From: Hyphomicrobiales bacterium
GTDB lineage: Bacteria; Pseudomonadota; Alphaproteobacteria; Rhizobiales; Rhizobiaceae
DNA: 64,000 nt
NCBI GenBank assembly: GCA_900489925.1
Contig: UEHQ01000002.1
Span: 418,207-482,206, forward strand
Direction of reading: 5' to 3'
Shown: one piece after another, positions 1 through 8,414 of the stretch
Numbering within the stretch: the first letter of the stretch is position 1
Layout of the letters: each line of letters starts with the position of its first letter
Translations under genes and position numbers: made by a program
Notes under the pieces: generated by a model
Told to the model about the DNA's origin: nothing
What the model saw: only the letters and a program-made list of their open reading frames with translations
Database searches by the model: none

Positions 1-165
1 GGTGCTGAGGATCTCGTGACCGAACAGAAGGTAATCGACAAACGCCAGAACGAAGGAGGCAAGGACGCTGAAAAGTGTGAACCACCAGAATTCGGAGCGG
101 CGGGCGCGGCCTTTGAACACCGCATAGTTCGAGAAAACGGACGTAACGGCTTCCGTGAAATCCAT
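1..165 (-). CDS. DUF805 family inner-membrane protein (partial, N-terminal 55 residues)
   Basis: The first 55 codons of a minus-strand gene that runs off the left edge of the window. The reading begins MDFTEAVTSVFSNYAVFKGR and continues with RARRSEFWWF and a hydrophobic stretch. The block with YxxFxGRxxRxEFW is the hallmark start of DUF805 (YhaH-type) small membrane proteins, whose function is unknown. The ATG at 163-165 is preceded by a purine-rich GGGGGAAG. A plus-strand open frame over the same bases looks like a shadow because it has no recognisable motif. The family assignment is by motif recognition only; the remaining membrane segments lie outside the window. Confidence 0.75.
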   Translation of the reverse strand, partial: MDFTEAVTSVFSNYAVFKGRARRSEFWWFTLFSVLASFVLAFVDYLLFGHEILST

Positions 166-249
166 CAGCTTCCCCCAAGGCAACAAAATTCAAAGTTGCA
201 GCTGGTGAAGCTTGCAACGATTCTCTGACGCTTGCAATGTTGGGGGACG

Positions 250-876
250 TCAGGCGATTTCGAGCGTTACGTCCGCAGGGCGGCGATTACCGAGGATCAG
301 GCGCCCGTTCGGAAGATCGTTGCCATAAACCTTGGCGCTCGCTTCTTCCTCGCTGAGCTTGTAACCTCGCCAGCGCGCCCACAGGCGCTCTTCGAGAACC
401 TCGATCGGCGGCGCGAGCATGATCGAGTACCCGAACACACCTTCCAGTTCCGCCCATTTTCCCTGGCTGAAGAGCAGGTAGTTGCCCTCGACGATGATAA
501 AGCGGTGCTCGGGCGAAACGGCACGGGCCGAGGCGATGGCAAGCTCGCGTGACCGATCGAAAACCGGTACGAGCACTTCCTGATCGGCACGCTGCACGGC
601 GCGAATGATATCCAGAAAACCCCTGACATCGAAGCTTTCGGGCACCCCCTTGCGCGCCAGCATGCCACGCTCGATCAGGATCGCATTGTCCATGTGGAAG
701 CCATCCATGGGCAGGACTTCCGCACTCTGGCCAACGGCGCGCAGCGCGTCGGCGAGATTGTCAGCCATGGTGGATTTGCCGGCGCCGGGCGGACCGGCAA
801 TGGCGACGAGAAAGCGCTTCGCGTCGCCGGCGCGGGTCACAACCTCGCCGGCGATATCCTTGATGTTGTCGCTCAT
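250..876 (-). CDS. frcK: FrcK, P-loop sugar kinase of the fructose uptake operon
   Basis: A 208-residue cytoplasmic P-loop kinase of the uridine kinase/phosphoribulokinase-like fold. A Walker A motif (GPPGAGKST, about residues 29-37) is followed by a substrate-region motif PMDGFHMDN (about 56-64) and an internal IIVEGNYLL strand typical of this superfamily. It is the last gene of frcB-frcC-frcA-frcK and overlaps frcA by four bases (ATGA), so translation is probably coupled. In Sinorhizobium meliloti the frc operon encodes a high-affinity fructose/ribose/mannose ABC importer plus a kinase, FrcK. The exact phosphorylated substrate cannot be read from the sequence. No transmembrane segment is present. 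Confidence 0.88.
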   Translation of the reverse strand: MSDNIKDIAGEVVTRAGDAKRFLVAIAGPPGAGKSTMADNLADALRAVGQSAEVLPMDGFHMDNAILIERGMLARKGVPESFDVRGFLDIIRAVQRADQEVLVPVFDRSRELAIASARAVSPEHRFIIVEGNYLLFSQGKWAELEGVFGYSIMLAPPIEVLEERLWARWRGYKLSEEEASAKVYGNDLPNGRLILGNRRPADVTLEIA

Positions 877-1655
877 GCAGCAACCGGCTCCGTTGGAACA
901 GACTTGGCGCCGGTCATGAACGCGACGGCGTCCGACATGGTGTATTCCTTGGGGTCGATGACCGTCAAGCGACGGCCGAGCCGGTGGATGTGGATGCGGT
1001 CCGCCACTTCAAAGACATGCGGCATGTTGTGCGAGATCAGCACGATCGGAATGCCGCGAGAGCGGACATCGAGGATCAGCTCGAGAACCTTGCGGCTCTC
1101 CTTCACCCCGAGGGCTGCCGTCGGCTCGTCGAGGATGATCACCTTGGACCCGAATGCGGCGGCACGCGCCACAGCGACACCCTGGCGCTGGCCGCCAGAG
1201 AGCGTTTCAACCGCCTGATTGATATTCTGGATGGTCATCAGGCCCAATTCCGACAGCTTCGTTCGGGCGCGTTTTTCCATCTCGGGGCGATCGAGCATAC
1301 GGAAGACGCTGCCGAGCACGCCGGGTTTACGGATCTCGCGACCGAGGAACATGTTGTCCGCGATCGACAGAGCCGGAGACAGGGCAAGGTTCTGGTACAC
1401 AGTCTCGATGCCGGCCTCGCGGGCTTCCATCGGAGACTTGAATTGCACCTGCTTGCCCTGAAGCCTGATCTCGCCGTCGTCCGGCGTGATCGCGCCCGAA
1501 ATCGCCTTGATCAACGATGACTTGCCGGCGCCGTTGTCGCCGATCACCGCCAGGATTTCGCCCGGGTAGAGATCGAAGTCGGCATTGTCGAGCGCCGTGA
1601 CGCGGCCGTAACGCTTGACCAATCCGCGTGCGTAAAGGATGGGTTCGTTTGCCAT
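873..1655 (-). CDS. frcA: FrcA, ABC-transporter ATP-binding protein (fructose import)
   Basis: A 260-residue ATPase of the sugar ABC importer family. It has Walker A GDNGAGKSS (about residues 40-48), signature LSGGQRQGVA (about 141-150), Walker B VIILDEPTAALG and the switch histidine in ISHNMPHV. Unlike RbsA/XylG, it contains a single nucleotide-binding domain rather than two, as known for FrcA. The ATG at 1655 (MANEPILYARG) is preferred over upstream in-frame codons because those would overlap frcC. FrcC ends two bases upstream and frcK overlaps the stop. It energises fructose uptake at the inner membrane together with FrcC and FrcB. Confidence 0.92.
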   Translation of the reverse strand: MANEPILYARGLVKRYGRVTALDNADFDLYPGEILAVIGDNGAGKSSLIKAISGAITPDDGEIRLQGKQVQFKSPMEAREAGIETVYQNLALSPALSIADNMFLGREIRKPGVLGSVFRMLDRPEMEKRARTKLSELGLMTIQNINQAVETLSGGQRQGVAVARAAAFGSKVIILDEPTAALGVKESRKVLELILDVRSRGIPIVLISHNMPHVFEVADRIHIHRLGRRLTVIDPKEYTMSDAVAFMTGAKSVPTEPVAA

Positions 1656-1657
1656 GA

Positions 1658-2722
1658 TTACACCGACACCTTTCTGATCCACTGGTCGATCGCGACTGCG
1701 GCGATGATAAGCACGCCGGTCAGCAGCACCTTCCACTGCGGATCCGCGCCCAGCATGTTGAGACCCATGGAGACGACGCCGACGATCATGGCGCCGAAGA
1801 GAGTACCCAAGATGGAGCCGCGGCCACCGAAGAGCGAGATGCCGCCGATCACGGTCGCGGTAATTGCCTGGAGATTATAGTCGGTGACGGCGGATGACGG
1901 CGAAATCGAACCGTTGCGGCCGATCGAGACCCAGGCGGCGAAGGCAGCGATGACGCCCGAAATCGTATAAACCGTCAGCAACACGGTCTTGGTCTGGATA
2001 CCGGACAGCTTCGCGGCTTCCGGATCATCGCCCACGGCATAGACATGCCGTCCCCAGGCCGTGTGATTGAGGATGTACCAGAGACCGAGAACCAGCAGCA
2101 CCATGGCGATGACGCCAAGTGTCAGAACCGCGCTGCCAACCCGGAAGCTGATAGCAAAGAGGTGGAGCATCGGCGCCTGCGCGTCGACGTCGGTATCGCG
2201 TATCGTCTCATTGGCCGAATAGATGAAGTTCGTCGCCATGACGATATTCCAGGTGCCGAGCGTCACGATGAACGGCGGCAATCGCATGTAGGCGACAAGG
2301 AAGCCGTTGAGCAGGCCGCACAGGCCGCCGACGACCATCCCGAGGAGCACGGCAATCGGCGTGGGAATGCCGTAGGTGATGGCACAGTTGCCCATGATGA
2401 CGGCCGATATCACCATGATGACGCCGATCGACAGGTCGATGCCCGCCGTCAGGATGACCAGTGTCTGGGCCGCGCCGAGAATACCGACGATGGCGATCTG
2501 CTGCAGGATAAGCGTCAGCGTATAGGACGAGAAGAACCGCCCGCCGATCGCGATGCCGAAGATGATGATTGATAGCACCAGCACGATCAACGGCACCGCC
2601 GCCGGGGTCGAATGCAGGAAGTGCTGGGCGCGCTTTAAAAGTGAGACGTCCTGATGATCGAACGACGCGACGTTCTTGTCGCTACCGTCGAGAACCCGCT
2701 CGAATTCTTGTGCTCCGGTCAT
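1658..2722 (-). CDS. frcC: FrcC, ABC-transporter permease (fructose import)
   Basis: A 354-residue integral membrane permease of the RbsC/AraH type. It has an N-terminal cytoplasmic tail of about 35 residues, then eight or more hydrophobic segments. The cytoplasmic coupling region includes GDDPEAAKLSGI (about residues 229-240), the usual EAA-like site that contacts the ATPase in this family. Its start lies 155 bases downstream of the frcB stop, across a hairpin, and its stop lies two bases before the frcA start, so frcC and frcA are tightly linked. The substrate is inferred from operon identity (fructose, possibly ribose or mannose). Confidence 0.92.
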   Translation of the reverse strand: MTGAQEFERVLDGSDKNVASFDHQDVSLLKRAQHFLHSTPAAVPLIVLVLSIIIFGIAIGGRFFSSYTLTLILQQIAIVGILGAAQTLVILTAGIDLSIGVIMVISAVIMGNCAITYGIPTPIAVLLGMVVGGLCGLLNGFLVAYMRLPPFIVTLGTWNIVMATNFIYSANETIRDTDVDAQAPMLHLFAISFRVGSAVLTLGVIAMVLLVLGLWYILNHTAWGRHVYAVGDDPEAAKLSGIQTKTVLLTVYTISGVIAAFAAWVSIGRNGSISPSSAVTDYNLQAITATVIGGISLFGGRGSILGTLFGAMIVGVVSMGLNMLGADPQWKVLLTGVLIIAAVAIDQWIRKVSV

Positions 2723-2831
2723 TTTTCCTCCTCCGCTTTCGCGCCGAACCGCGCGCGGAAGCTGGTGCGCTCTTCCATTCCGGTCTTGCTACGCCGGTTC
2801 TTGAGACAACAGCTGATGGTCGCGTCGAGAA

Positions 2832-2854
2832 CGGCCGGGGTCAAGCCCCGGCCG
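2832..2854 (-). terminator. Intra-operon hairpin between frcB and frcC
   Basis: A perfect 9-bp inverted repeat (CGGCCGGGG / CCCCGGCCG) with a 5-base loop lies between the frcB stop and the frcC start. No T-tract follows it in the direction of transcription. In binding-protein-dependent operons such hairpins commonly protect the 3' end of the binding-protein mRNA or cause partial termination, giving more FrcB than FrcC/FrcA. That role here is inference. Confidence 0.55.
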
Positions 2855-2877
2855 GCAGTGATGCTAGATCGCGGGGC

Positions 2878-3903
2878 TTAGCCCCAGCACTTCGCAGTGC
2901 CTTCCTTGACGTCGATCGACTTGACGCCGGAAACCGGCTTGTCGGTGACGAGGGATACGCCGGTGTCGAAGAAGGACTTGCCTTCCGTCGGCTTCGGCTT
3001 TTCGCCGCTGTCGGCGAACTTCTTGATCGCTTCGACGCCGAGAGCGGCCATCATCAGCGGATACTGCTGCGAGGTCGCGCCGATGACGCCATCAGCGACG
3101 GACTTGACGCCCGGGCAGCCGCCGTCAACCGAGACGATCAGCACGTTCTTTTCCATGCCGACAGCCTTCAGCGCCTGATAGGCACCAACAGCGGCTGGCT
3201 CGTTGATCGTGTGGATGACGTTGATGCTCGGATCCTTCTGGAGAAGGTTTTCCATGGCCTTGCGGCCGCCTTCTTCGTTGCCGTTAGTTACGTCGTGACC
3301 AACGATACGCGGATCGTCTTCGTCACCGATCTTGTTCGGATCCTTGGGGTCGATGCCGAAACCGATCATGAAGCCCTGGTCGCGCAGAACGTCGACGGTC
3401 GGCTGCGATGGCGTCAGATCGAGGAAGCCGACCTTGGCATCCTTGGCCTTGTCGCCCATGGTTTCCTTGGCCCACTGGCCAATCAGCTTGCCGGCGAGCA
3501 GGTTGTCGGTAGCGAAGGTCGCATCGGCGGCATCCGCCGGATCAAGCGGCGTATCGAGAGCGATCACGAGGAGACCCGCATCGCGTGCCTTCTTGACGGT
3601 CGGAACGATACCCTTGGTGTCGGACGCGGTGATCAGAATGCCTTTCGCGCCATCGGCGATGCAGCTTTCAATCGCGGCAACCTGGCTTTCGCTGTCGCCA
3701 TCGATCTTGCCGGCGTAGGCCTTGAGGTTAACGCCCAGCTCCTTGGCCTTGGCCGTCGCGCCTTCCTTCATCTTGACGAAGAAGGGGTTCGTATCAGTCT
3801 TGGTGATCAGGCAGGCGGAAACATCGGCCGCCATTGCCGGTGCCGAGAATGCGACACCGAGGGCCAGCGCGCCGAGCGCTGCGGAAAGCACTGATTTCTT
3901 CAT
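2878..3903 (-). CDS. frcB: FrcB, periplasmic fructose-binding protein
   Basis: A 341-residue secreted solute-binding protein of the periplasmic-binding-protein type I (ribose/LacI-like) family. A classical signal peptide ([16 protein letters not shown]... with cleavage near APAMA-ADV) precedes the mature domain. Recognisable features are [14 protein letters not shown] at the first strand, a VIALDTPL hinge strand and [17 protein letters not shown] in the second lobe. It is the first gene of frcBCAK, divergent from the ROK regulator at 4138, and a good sigma-70-like promoter lies upstream. It captures fructose (and probably ribose or mannose) in the periplasm for FrcC/FrcA. Confidence 0.93.
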   Translation of the reverse strand: MKKSVLSAALGALALGVAFSAPAMAADVSACLITKTDTNPFFVKMKEGATAKAKELGVNLKAYAGKIDGDSESQVAAIESCIADGAKGILITASDTKGIVPTVKKARDAGLLVIALDTPLDPADAADATFATDNLLAGKLIGQWAKETMGDKAKDAKVGFLDLTPSQPTVDVLRDQGFMIGFGIDPKDPNKIGDEDDPRIVGHDVTNGNEEGGRKAMENLLQKDPSINVIHTINEPAAVGAYQALKAVGMEKNVLIVSVDGGCPGVKSVADGVIGATSQQYPLMMAALGVEAIKKFADSGEKPKPTEGKSFFDTGVSLVTDKPVSGVKSIDVKEGTAKCWG

Positions 3904-4023
3904 TGACTCCTCCCAGAGTTATATCGGCCGCCCCATGGCAAACCGCAATTTCACGAGCGCGAAGCCGGTATTCGGACTTCGCCGGTGGCCTCTCCTGACC
4001 CGGTCCGCGCCGTTGACAGAGCT

Positions 4024-4053
4024 AATTAAGGGCAAAAGAATTTGGCTTGTCAA
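4024..4053 (-). promoter_or_regulatory. Candidate frcB promoter in the frcB-frcR divergent region
   Basis: Reading the minus strand, TTGACA (4048-4053) is followed after 17-18 bases by CTTAAT/TTAATT (4024-4030), a near-consensus sigma-70-type promoter pointing to frcB, about 120 bases upstream of its start codon. The surrounding 4020-4085 stretch is strikingly AT-rich for this genome and contains an imperfect palindrome centred on CAATTG (about 4064-4069), a plausible operator for the divergent ROK regulator. A second TTGACA on the plus strand (4013-4018) could serve frcR but has a weak -10. Confidence 0.55.
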
Positions 4054-4137
4054 TAAATAAATCCAATTGAATTATTAATTCGCTGTGGCATGCTCGTCGA
4101 AAATAGCGCATAGGCCAATAAACGGGAGGAGTGGCCA

Positions 4138-5385
4138 ATGTCGTCCATAGGGGCTCCGGTTCAGACACCGGCCCAGCTGCCGATTCTCAGTCCGGCCGGC
4201 GGCGCGAACCAGATCAGGGTGCGCGCCTACAACGAGCGGCTTGTGCTGTCGCTGGTGCGCCTTTACGGCTCCCAGTCGAAGGCGGATATCGCACGTCGTA
4301 CGGGTCTTTCGGCGCAGACCGTATCGGTGATCATGCGGGCGCTGGAGAAGGAGGGGCTGCTGTCGCGCGGTGAGCCGGTGCGCGGCCGTGTCGGGCAGCC
4401 GTCGATTCCGATGCGACTCAATCCAGATGCCGTCTATTCCTTCGGCGTGAAGATGGGACGCCGAAGCGCCGATCTCGTGCTGATGGACTTCGTCGGCCGC
4501 ATAAGGATGCAAAAGCGGCAAACCTATTCCTATCCGCTGCCCGAAGAGTTTCTGAACTTCATCACGACGGGGATCCAGGAGCTGGAGGCTCGCCTCGACG
4601 AAGGCCAGCGCAGCCGCATTGCCGGGGTGGGCATCGCAGCACCCTTCGAACTCTGGAACTGGGAAGAAGAGGTCGGCTCGCCCAAGGGCGCGATGGATGT
4701 CTGGCGCGACGTCGACCTGCAGACCGAAGTCGCCTCGCGCATCGCACACCCCGTGTTCCTCCAGAACGACGCGACCAGCGCCTGCGGCGCGGAGCTGGTG
4801 TTCGGCGTCGGCCCCTCTTACCCCGACTTCGTCTACTTCTTCATCGGCTCGTTCATCGGCGGCGGCATCGTTCTGAACTCGGCGATCTTTTCCGGCCGCA
4901 CCGGCACGGCAGGCGCCATCGGCCCCCTGCCCGTTCGCGGCAAGAACGGCGAAACGCTGCAGCTCCTCGAGGTCGCCTCGATCTTCGTGCTAGAAAACAT
5001 GCTTCGCGAGCGCGGCATTGATCCGCAGCCGCTGTGGTATTCGGCCGACGACTGGGTCGATTTCGGCGAGCCGCTGGAAGAGTGGATCCAGGATACTGCC
5101 AAGGCGCTGGCCCAGGGGATCGTCGCGGCAGCCTCCATCATCGACTTCAGCGCCGCGGTCATCGACGGCGGCTTTCCCGCCTGGGTGCGCGAGCGCATCG
5201 TGCGGGCGACGATTGCCGAAGCCGACAAGCTCGACCTGCAGGGCGTCGTGATGCCCGACATCATCGAGGGGGCGGTCGGCGCGCAGGCACGCGCCATCGG
5301 TGGCGCCAGCCTGCCGATCTTTGCGCGCTATCTCACGGATCAGAACGTACTCTTCAAGGAGGTCGACAATGCTGAAGGGACTTAA
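4138..5385 (+). CDS. frcR: ROK-family transcriptional regulator of the fructose operon
   Basis: A 415-residue NagC/Mlc-type repressor. An N-terminal winged helix-turn-helix (about residues 25-85, with SKADIARRTGLSAQTVSVIMR) precedes a ROK sugar-kinase-like domain containing the GIAAPF strand and a GSFIGGGIVLN loop. The CxCGxxGC zinc motif of many ROK kinases is not evident. The ATG at 4138 follows GGGAGGAG at ideal spacing. It is divergent from frcB and overlaps the next gene by 17 bases. By position it is expected to repress frcBCAK in the absence of sugar; the name follows the S. meliloti precedent and is otherwise inferred. Confidence 0.82.
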   Translation: MSSIGAPVQTPAQLPILSPAGGANQIRVRAYNERLVLSLVRLYGSQSKADIARRTGLSAQTVSVIMRALEKEGLLSRGEPVRGRVGQPSIPMRLNPDAVYSFGVKMGRRSADLVLMDFVGRIRMQKRQTYSYPLPEEFLNFITTGIQELEARLDEGQRSRIAGVGIAAPFELWNWEEEVGSPKGAMDVWRDVDLQTEVASRIAHPVFLQNDATSACGAELVFGVGPSYPDFVYFFIGSFIGGGIVLNSAIFSGRTGTAGAIGPLPVRGKNGETLQLLEVASIFVLENMLRERGIDPQPLWYSADDWVDFGEPLEEWIQDTAKALAQGIVAAASIIDFSAAVIDGGFPAWVRERIVRATIAEADKLDLQGVVMPDIIEGAVGAQARAIGGASLPIFARYLTDQNVLFKEVDNAEGT

Positions 5386-5851
5386 TCCCCTGCTGAGCCC
5401 GGAATTGCTATCGACGCTGCGCAGCATGGGGCACGGCGACGAAATCGCGATTGTCGACGGCAATTATCCCGGCGTCGAGGACGCACGGCGGCTGATCCGG
5501 CTTGACGGGCACCGCATCATTCCCGTTCTCGATGCGATCCTGAGCGTCCTTCCGATCGACGACTTCGTGCAGGAAGCGATCTTCCGCTCCACCGTGAAGG
5601 CGGACCGCGACAAGCTCGATCCCGTCCATGAAGAAATGATCGACTGCTGTGCCCACTACGAGCCGCATCGCCAGGTGGTACCGCTCGTCGGGCAGGAGTT
5701 CTACGGGCGCGTCCGCGCCGCGCACGCCCTTGTCCAGACCAGCGAGCCACGGCTCTACGCCAATATCATTCTGCGCAAGGGCGTTATCTATCCCAAGGCG
5801 ACGGGCGACCACTCCCTTGGAAAGGATGAGATCGACCCGTTCGGCTACTGA
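5369..5851 (+). CDS. RbsD/FucU-family sugar mutarotase
   Basis: A 160-residue protein beginning MLKGLNPLLSPELLSTLRSM, which matches the opening of FucU/RbsD (MLK..PL.SPELL..L..MGHGDEI). The catalytic-type histidine is in MGHGDEIAIVDGNYP (about residues 20-34). A C-terminal YANIILRKGVI block also fits the family. These enzymes interconvert pyranose/furanose forms or anomers of ribose or fucose in the cytoplasm. The ATG at 5369 follows AAGGAGG and overlaps the end of the ROK gene, so the two are co-transcribed. Next to a fructose/ribose importer it probably supplies the sugar form used by FrcK or RbsK; that is inference. Fucose versus ribose specificity is unresolved. Confidence 0.85.
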   Translation: MLKGLNPLLSPELLSTLRSMGHGDEIAIVDGNYPGVEDARRLIRLDGHRIIPVLDAILSVLPIDDFVQEAIFRSTVKADRDKLDPVHEEMIDCCAHYEPHRQVVPLVGQEFYGRVRAAHALVQTSEPRLYANIILRKGVIYPKATGDHSLGKDEIDPFGY

Positions 5852-5854
5852 CCG

Positions 5855-6892
5855 TCAGATCTCGCCGGCCGACGGACCCCAGACGTCCGTCAGGGCAAAA
5901 CCGCCCGGATGCGGATCGAATGGATCAAGGGCGACCTGCGACAGGCCAAAGGTGAAGCCGCGGCCCGTGATCGTCGGGATGATCGCCGGGCGTCCCGCTA
6001 CAGTCGTTTCCGCCAGCAGGCCAACTTCGAACTCGGAATCGATGATCGAACGCGACTTGAAGACGTCGCCGACCTTGGCCTTGCCGCGCGCGTGCAGCGT
6101 CGCGAGATTGGCCGAGTTGCCGGTGCCGCAGGGCGAGCGATCGGCGCGACCGGGCCACATCGTCGTGCATGTGCGCACCGTGCCATCTGCTTCGATATCG
6201 CGGAACATCACATAGGCGACGCCCGAAATCGCCGGGATCTCCGGGTGAACGACCGAGACGCTGCGGTTGATCAGATCCTTGAGGACCATGCCCGCCTGAA
6301 CCAGCGCTGCGGCATTCGACTTCTCTATCTTGAGATTGATCTGGCCGACATCGACAAGCGCGTAGAAGATGCCGCCATAGCAAAGGTCTGCCTGGATCTT
6401 GCCCCACTGCGGCGTGTCGATCTCGACGTCCAGTTCGTGAACGAAGGACGGGACCATGGTGAGCTTCACTTTTTCGCATCGGCCATCGCGGCACGTTGCC
6501 GTCACCTTGACGAGGCCAGCGGCCGTTTCCAGCGTGACGACGGTTTCGGGCTCGTGCATTTCCACGATGCCTGATTCAAGCAGTGCGGTGGTCACGCAGA
6601 TCGAGTTCGAGCCGGAGCTCGCATGGGCCTGATCCGGCTGGAGGATGATGAAGGCCGCGTCAGCATCCGGATGCTTGGGTGGCAGCAACAGGTTGACAGA
6701 GCCGATCGGGGCGCCACGCGGCTCGAGGCATAGAAACCGCCGCAACTCCTGTCCCTTCGGGTCCGTGTTCAGCCAGCGAAGCTGCTCGGCAACCGTATCA
6801 CCCGGAATCTTCGGAACGCCGCCGATTGCGACCTTGCCGATTTCACCTTCCGCGTGGACATCCAGCAGCTGGATCGTGCGTTTCCATCTCAT
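5855..6892 (-). CDS. Proline racemase superfamily enzyme (hydroxyproline epimerase-like)
   Basis: A 345-residue cytoplasmic enzyme of the proline racemase/4-hydroxyproline 2-epimerase/trans-3-hydroxyproline dehydratase superfamily. The C-terminal catalytic motif DRSPCGTG with Cys255 is intact, arguing against a Cys-Thr dehydratase. The usual N-terminal MCGH motif reads SSGSN (residues 92-96), so the first acid/base cysteine is replaced by serine (about S93). Ser-Cys members are reported to include 4-hydroxyproline epimerases. The gene lies 46 bases downstream of a DadA-like FAD oxidoreductase on the same strand, which fits L-hydroxyproline to D-hydroxyproline followed by oxidation. It converges on the mutarotase gene with a 3-base gap. 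Confidence 0.82.
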   Translation of the reverse strand: MRWKRTIQLLDVHAEGEIGKVAIGGVPKIPGDTVAEQLRWLNTDPKGQELRRFLCLEPRGAPIGSVNLLLPPKHPDADAAFIILQPDQAHASSGSNSICVTTALLESGIVEMHEPETVVTLETAAGLVKVTATCRDGRCEKVKLTMVPSFVHELDVEIDTPQWGKIQADLCYGGIFYALVDVGQINLKIEKSNAAALVQAGMVLKDLINRSVSVVHPEIPAISGVAYVMFRDIEADGTVRTCTTMWPGRADRSPCGTGNSANLATLHARGKAKVGDVFKSRSIIDSEFEVGLLAETTVAGRPAIIPTITGRGFTFGLSQVALDPFDPHPGGFALTDVWGPSAGEI

Positions 6893-6938
6893 CGGTCAAC
6901 TCCCATAAAAATTGCCGTACGGCGCTTCGCCGACGATC

Positions 6939-8198
6939 TCAATAGCGGTCGATACGGAAAGGCACCATGTCGACGCCGGGCTTGGCGCCAATCATCATGT
7001 CCGCAACCAGCTGCGCCGTCGTCGCGCAATAGGTGAGGCCAAGATGGCCATGGCCGGTGGCGTACCAGATGCCGGGCATCTTCGACGACGCAGAGATGAT
7101 CGGGATCGTGTCCGGCAGCGCCGGGCGATGGCCCATCCATTCGGTCGTTTCCTCAACCTGCAGCCCCGGTACGGCACGCTGCGCGTGACGAACAAGGACG
7201 CGCGGACGACGAAAATCGGGTGGCGCATCAAGGCCCGCGAGCTCGACATTGCCGCCGACGCGAATGCCACCCGCCGTCGGGGTGATCATGAAGGCGCGAT
7301 GCGGCCAGATCACCGAGTAGCGCATGGAGACGCCGGGCTTCATGATCTGCGTATGATAGCCTCGCTCCGTTTCGAGCGGAATCGGCTCGCCGAGCTTTTG
7401 CGCCAGGACGCGGGTCTGGACACCGGCCGCAAAGACAACGGAATCCACGGTCAGGCGCTGACCGTTGTCAAGGAGCACGACCGTTCCGGCGTCGCTCTTC
7501 TCGACATTGCGCACCGCGCCCGAGAGAAAACCCGCGCCGAGCGCGAACGCCGCATCGGCGAGCTTGACCACAAGCTCATAAGGATTGCGGATCGACTTGT
7601 TGTCGGGCAGCAGGACCGCCTTTGCGATCGATGGCGACAGCGCCGGCTCAAGATTGCGGATGGCAGCGCCTGACAGCACCTCGAAATCAAAACCATAGCG
7701 TCGCATCATCTCGATATGGCCGCGATCGCCGGCGAATTCGGCTTCCGTCTCATAGATCGCCAGGCAACCTTCTTCGGTTATCAGGTCCGGCGCGCCGATC
7801 GCAGAGAGCATTTCTCGGAAATCAGCCAGCGCACGCCGCGACAGGCTCATTCCGGCGTCTTCGATCTGGCGCAGACGGGATGGTCTTCCCGCGGCGATGA
7901 AGCGGAGGAACCAGGGGAACATCTTCGGCGCATAGGAAGGGCGCAGCCAGACCGGCCCTTCCGGATCAAGCAGCCAGCCGGGGATCTTGCGCCAGGTGGT
8001 CGGGCCGGAACCGGCGGCAAAATCGAGCGCGATGCTCGCCATGTTGCCATAAGAGGTCCCGCGCCCCGGTTCCCCCTTGTCGATGAGGGTCACCTGAAAG
8101 CCGCGCCGCTGCAGTTCGAAGGCGATCGCGGCGCCAATCACGCCAGCGCCGACAACCGCGACCGTCCGTTTCTGTTCATCCACCATGTCTTCGCCCAT
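6939..8198 (-). CDS. FAD-dependent D-amino-acid (D-hydroxyproline?) oxidoreductase, DadA/DAO family
   Basis: A 419-residue flavoprotein of the glycine oxidase/DadA family. The dinucleotide-binding motif is VAVVGAGVIGAAIAFELQRRG (about residues 13-33), and the C-terminal FAD contact region MPGIWYATGHGHLGLTY is typical. No signal peptide is evident. Two starts are possible: the ATG at 8198 and an in-frame ATG at 8186 (MVDEQKRT), which has a slightly better purine-rich leader (GGGCGAAG). It is the first gene of a two-gene unit with the racemase-family enzyme. Oxidation of cis-4-hydroxy-D-proline is the natural guess, but D-proline or another D-amino acid is equally compatible. A perfect palindrome lies 34 bases upstream. 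Confidence 0.82.
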   Translation of the reverse strand: MGEDMVDEQKRTVAVVGAGVIGAAIAFELQRRGFQVTLIDKGEPGRGTSYGNMASIALDFAAGSGPTTWRKIPGWLLDPEGPVWLRPSYAPKMFPWFLRFIAAGRPSRLRQIEDAGMSLSRRALADFREMLSAIGAPDLITEEGCLAIYETEAEFAGDRGHIEMMRRYGFDFEVLSGAAIRNLEPALSPSIAKAVLLPDNKSIRNPYELVVKLADAAFALGAGFLSGAVRNVEKSDAGTVVLLDNGQRLTVDSVVFAAGVQTRVLAQKLGEPIPLETERGYHTQIMKPGVSMRYSVIWPHRAFMITPTAGGIRVGGNVELAGLDAPPDFRRPRVLVRHAQRAVPGLQVEETTEWMGHRPALPDTIPIISASSKMPGIWYATGHGHLGLTYCATTAQLVADMMIGAKPGVDMVPFRIDRY

Positions 8199-8231
8199 CG
8201 CTCGGCAACAAATCCGTCGTCACCCTCACAG

Positions 8232-8243
8232 CTGATATATCAG
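8232..8243. promoter_or_regulatory. Perfect 12-bp palindrome upstream of the FAD oxidoreductase
   Basis: CTGATATATCAG is an exact palindrome 34 bases upstream of the oxidoreductase start (46 bases from the alternative ATG). Its position and symmetry suit a dimeric regulator such as a GntR-type repressor of the catabolic pair. No regulator gene is adjacent, so the link is inferred from position only. Confidence 0.4.
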
Positions 8244-8373
8244 AATGGCGGCGATTGCCTATCGGAATTTTGAAGGACGACATGCGAAAGAAGCTGTGGA
8301 CGGAAGCCGGAAGCGACAGGATTTCGCGATCACAAGCATCGTCGGCGAGCATTAACTGGGAAGATGTGCGCTG

Positions 8374-8414
8374 AATAGAAAAGAGCCCGGCGCGGGAGGA
8401 GGTGCACCGGGCTC
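8374..8414 (-). terminator. Rho-independent terminator of the anti-SD small RNA
   Basis: The stem GAGCCCGG (8407-8414 read on minus) pairs with CCGGGCTC (8383-8390 read on minus) and is followed by TTTTCTATTC. The loop is itself the third CCTCCTCCC motif, so terminator and functional loop coincide. Confidence 0.75.

Noticed and set aside
8245..8355. 36-codon plus-strand frame between the oxidoreductase and the small RNA
   Set aside because: No ribosome-binding site, no motif and it abuts the small-RNA terminator; chance frame.
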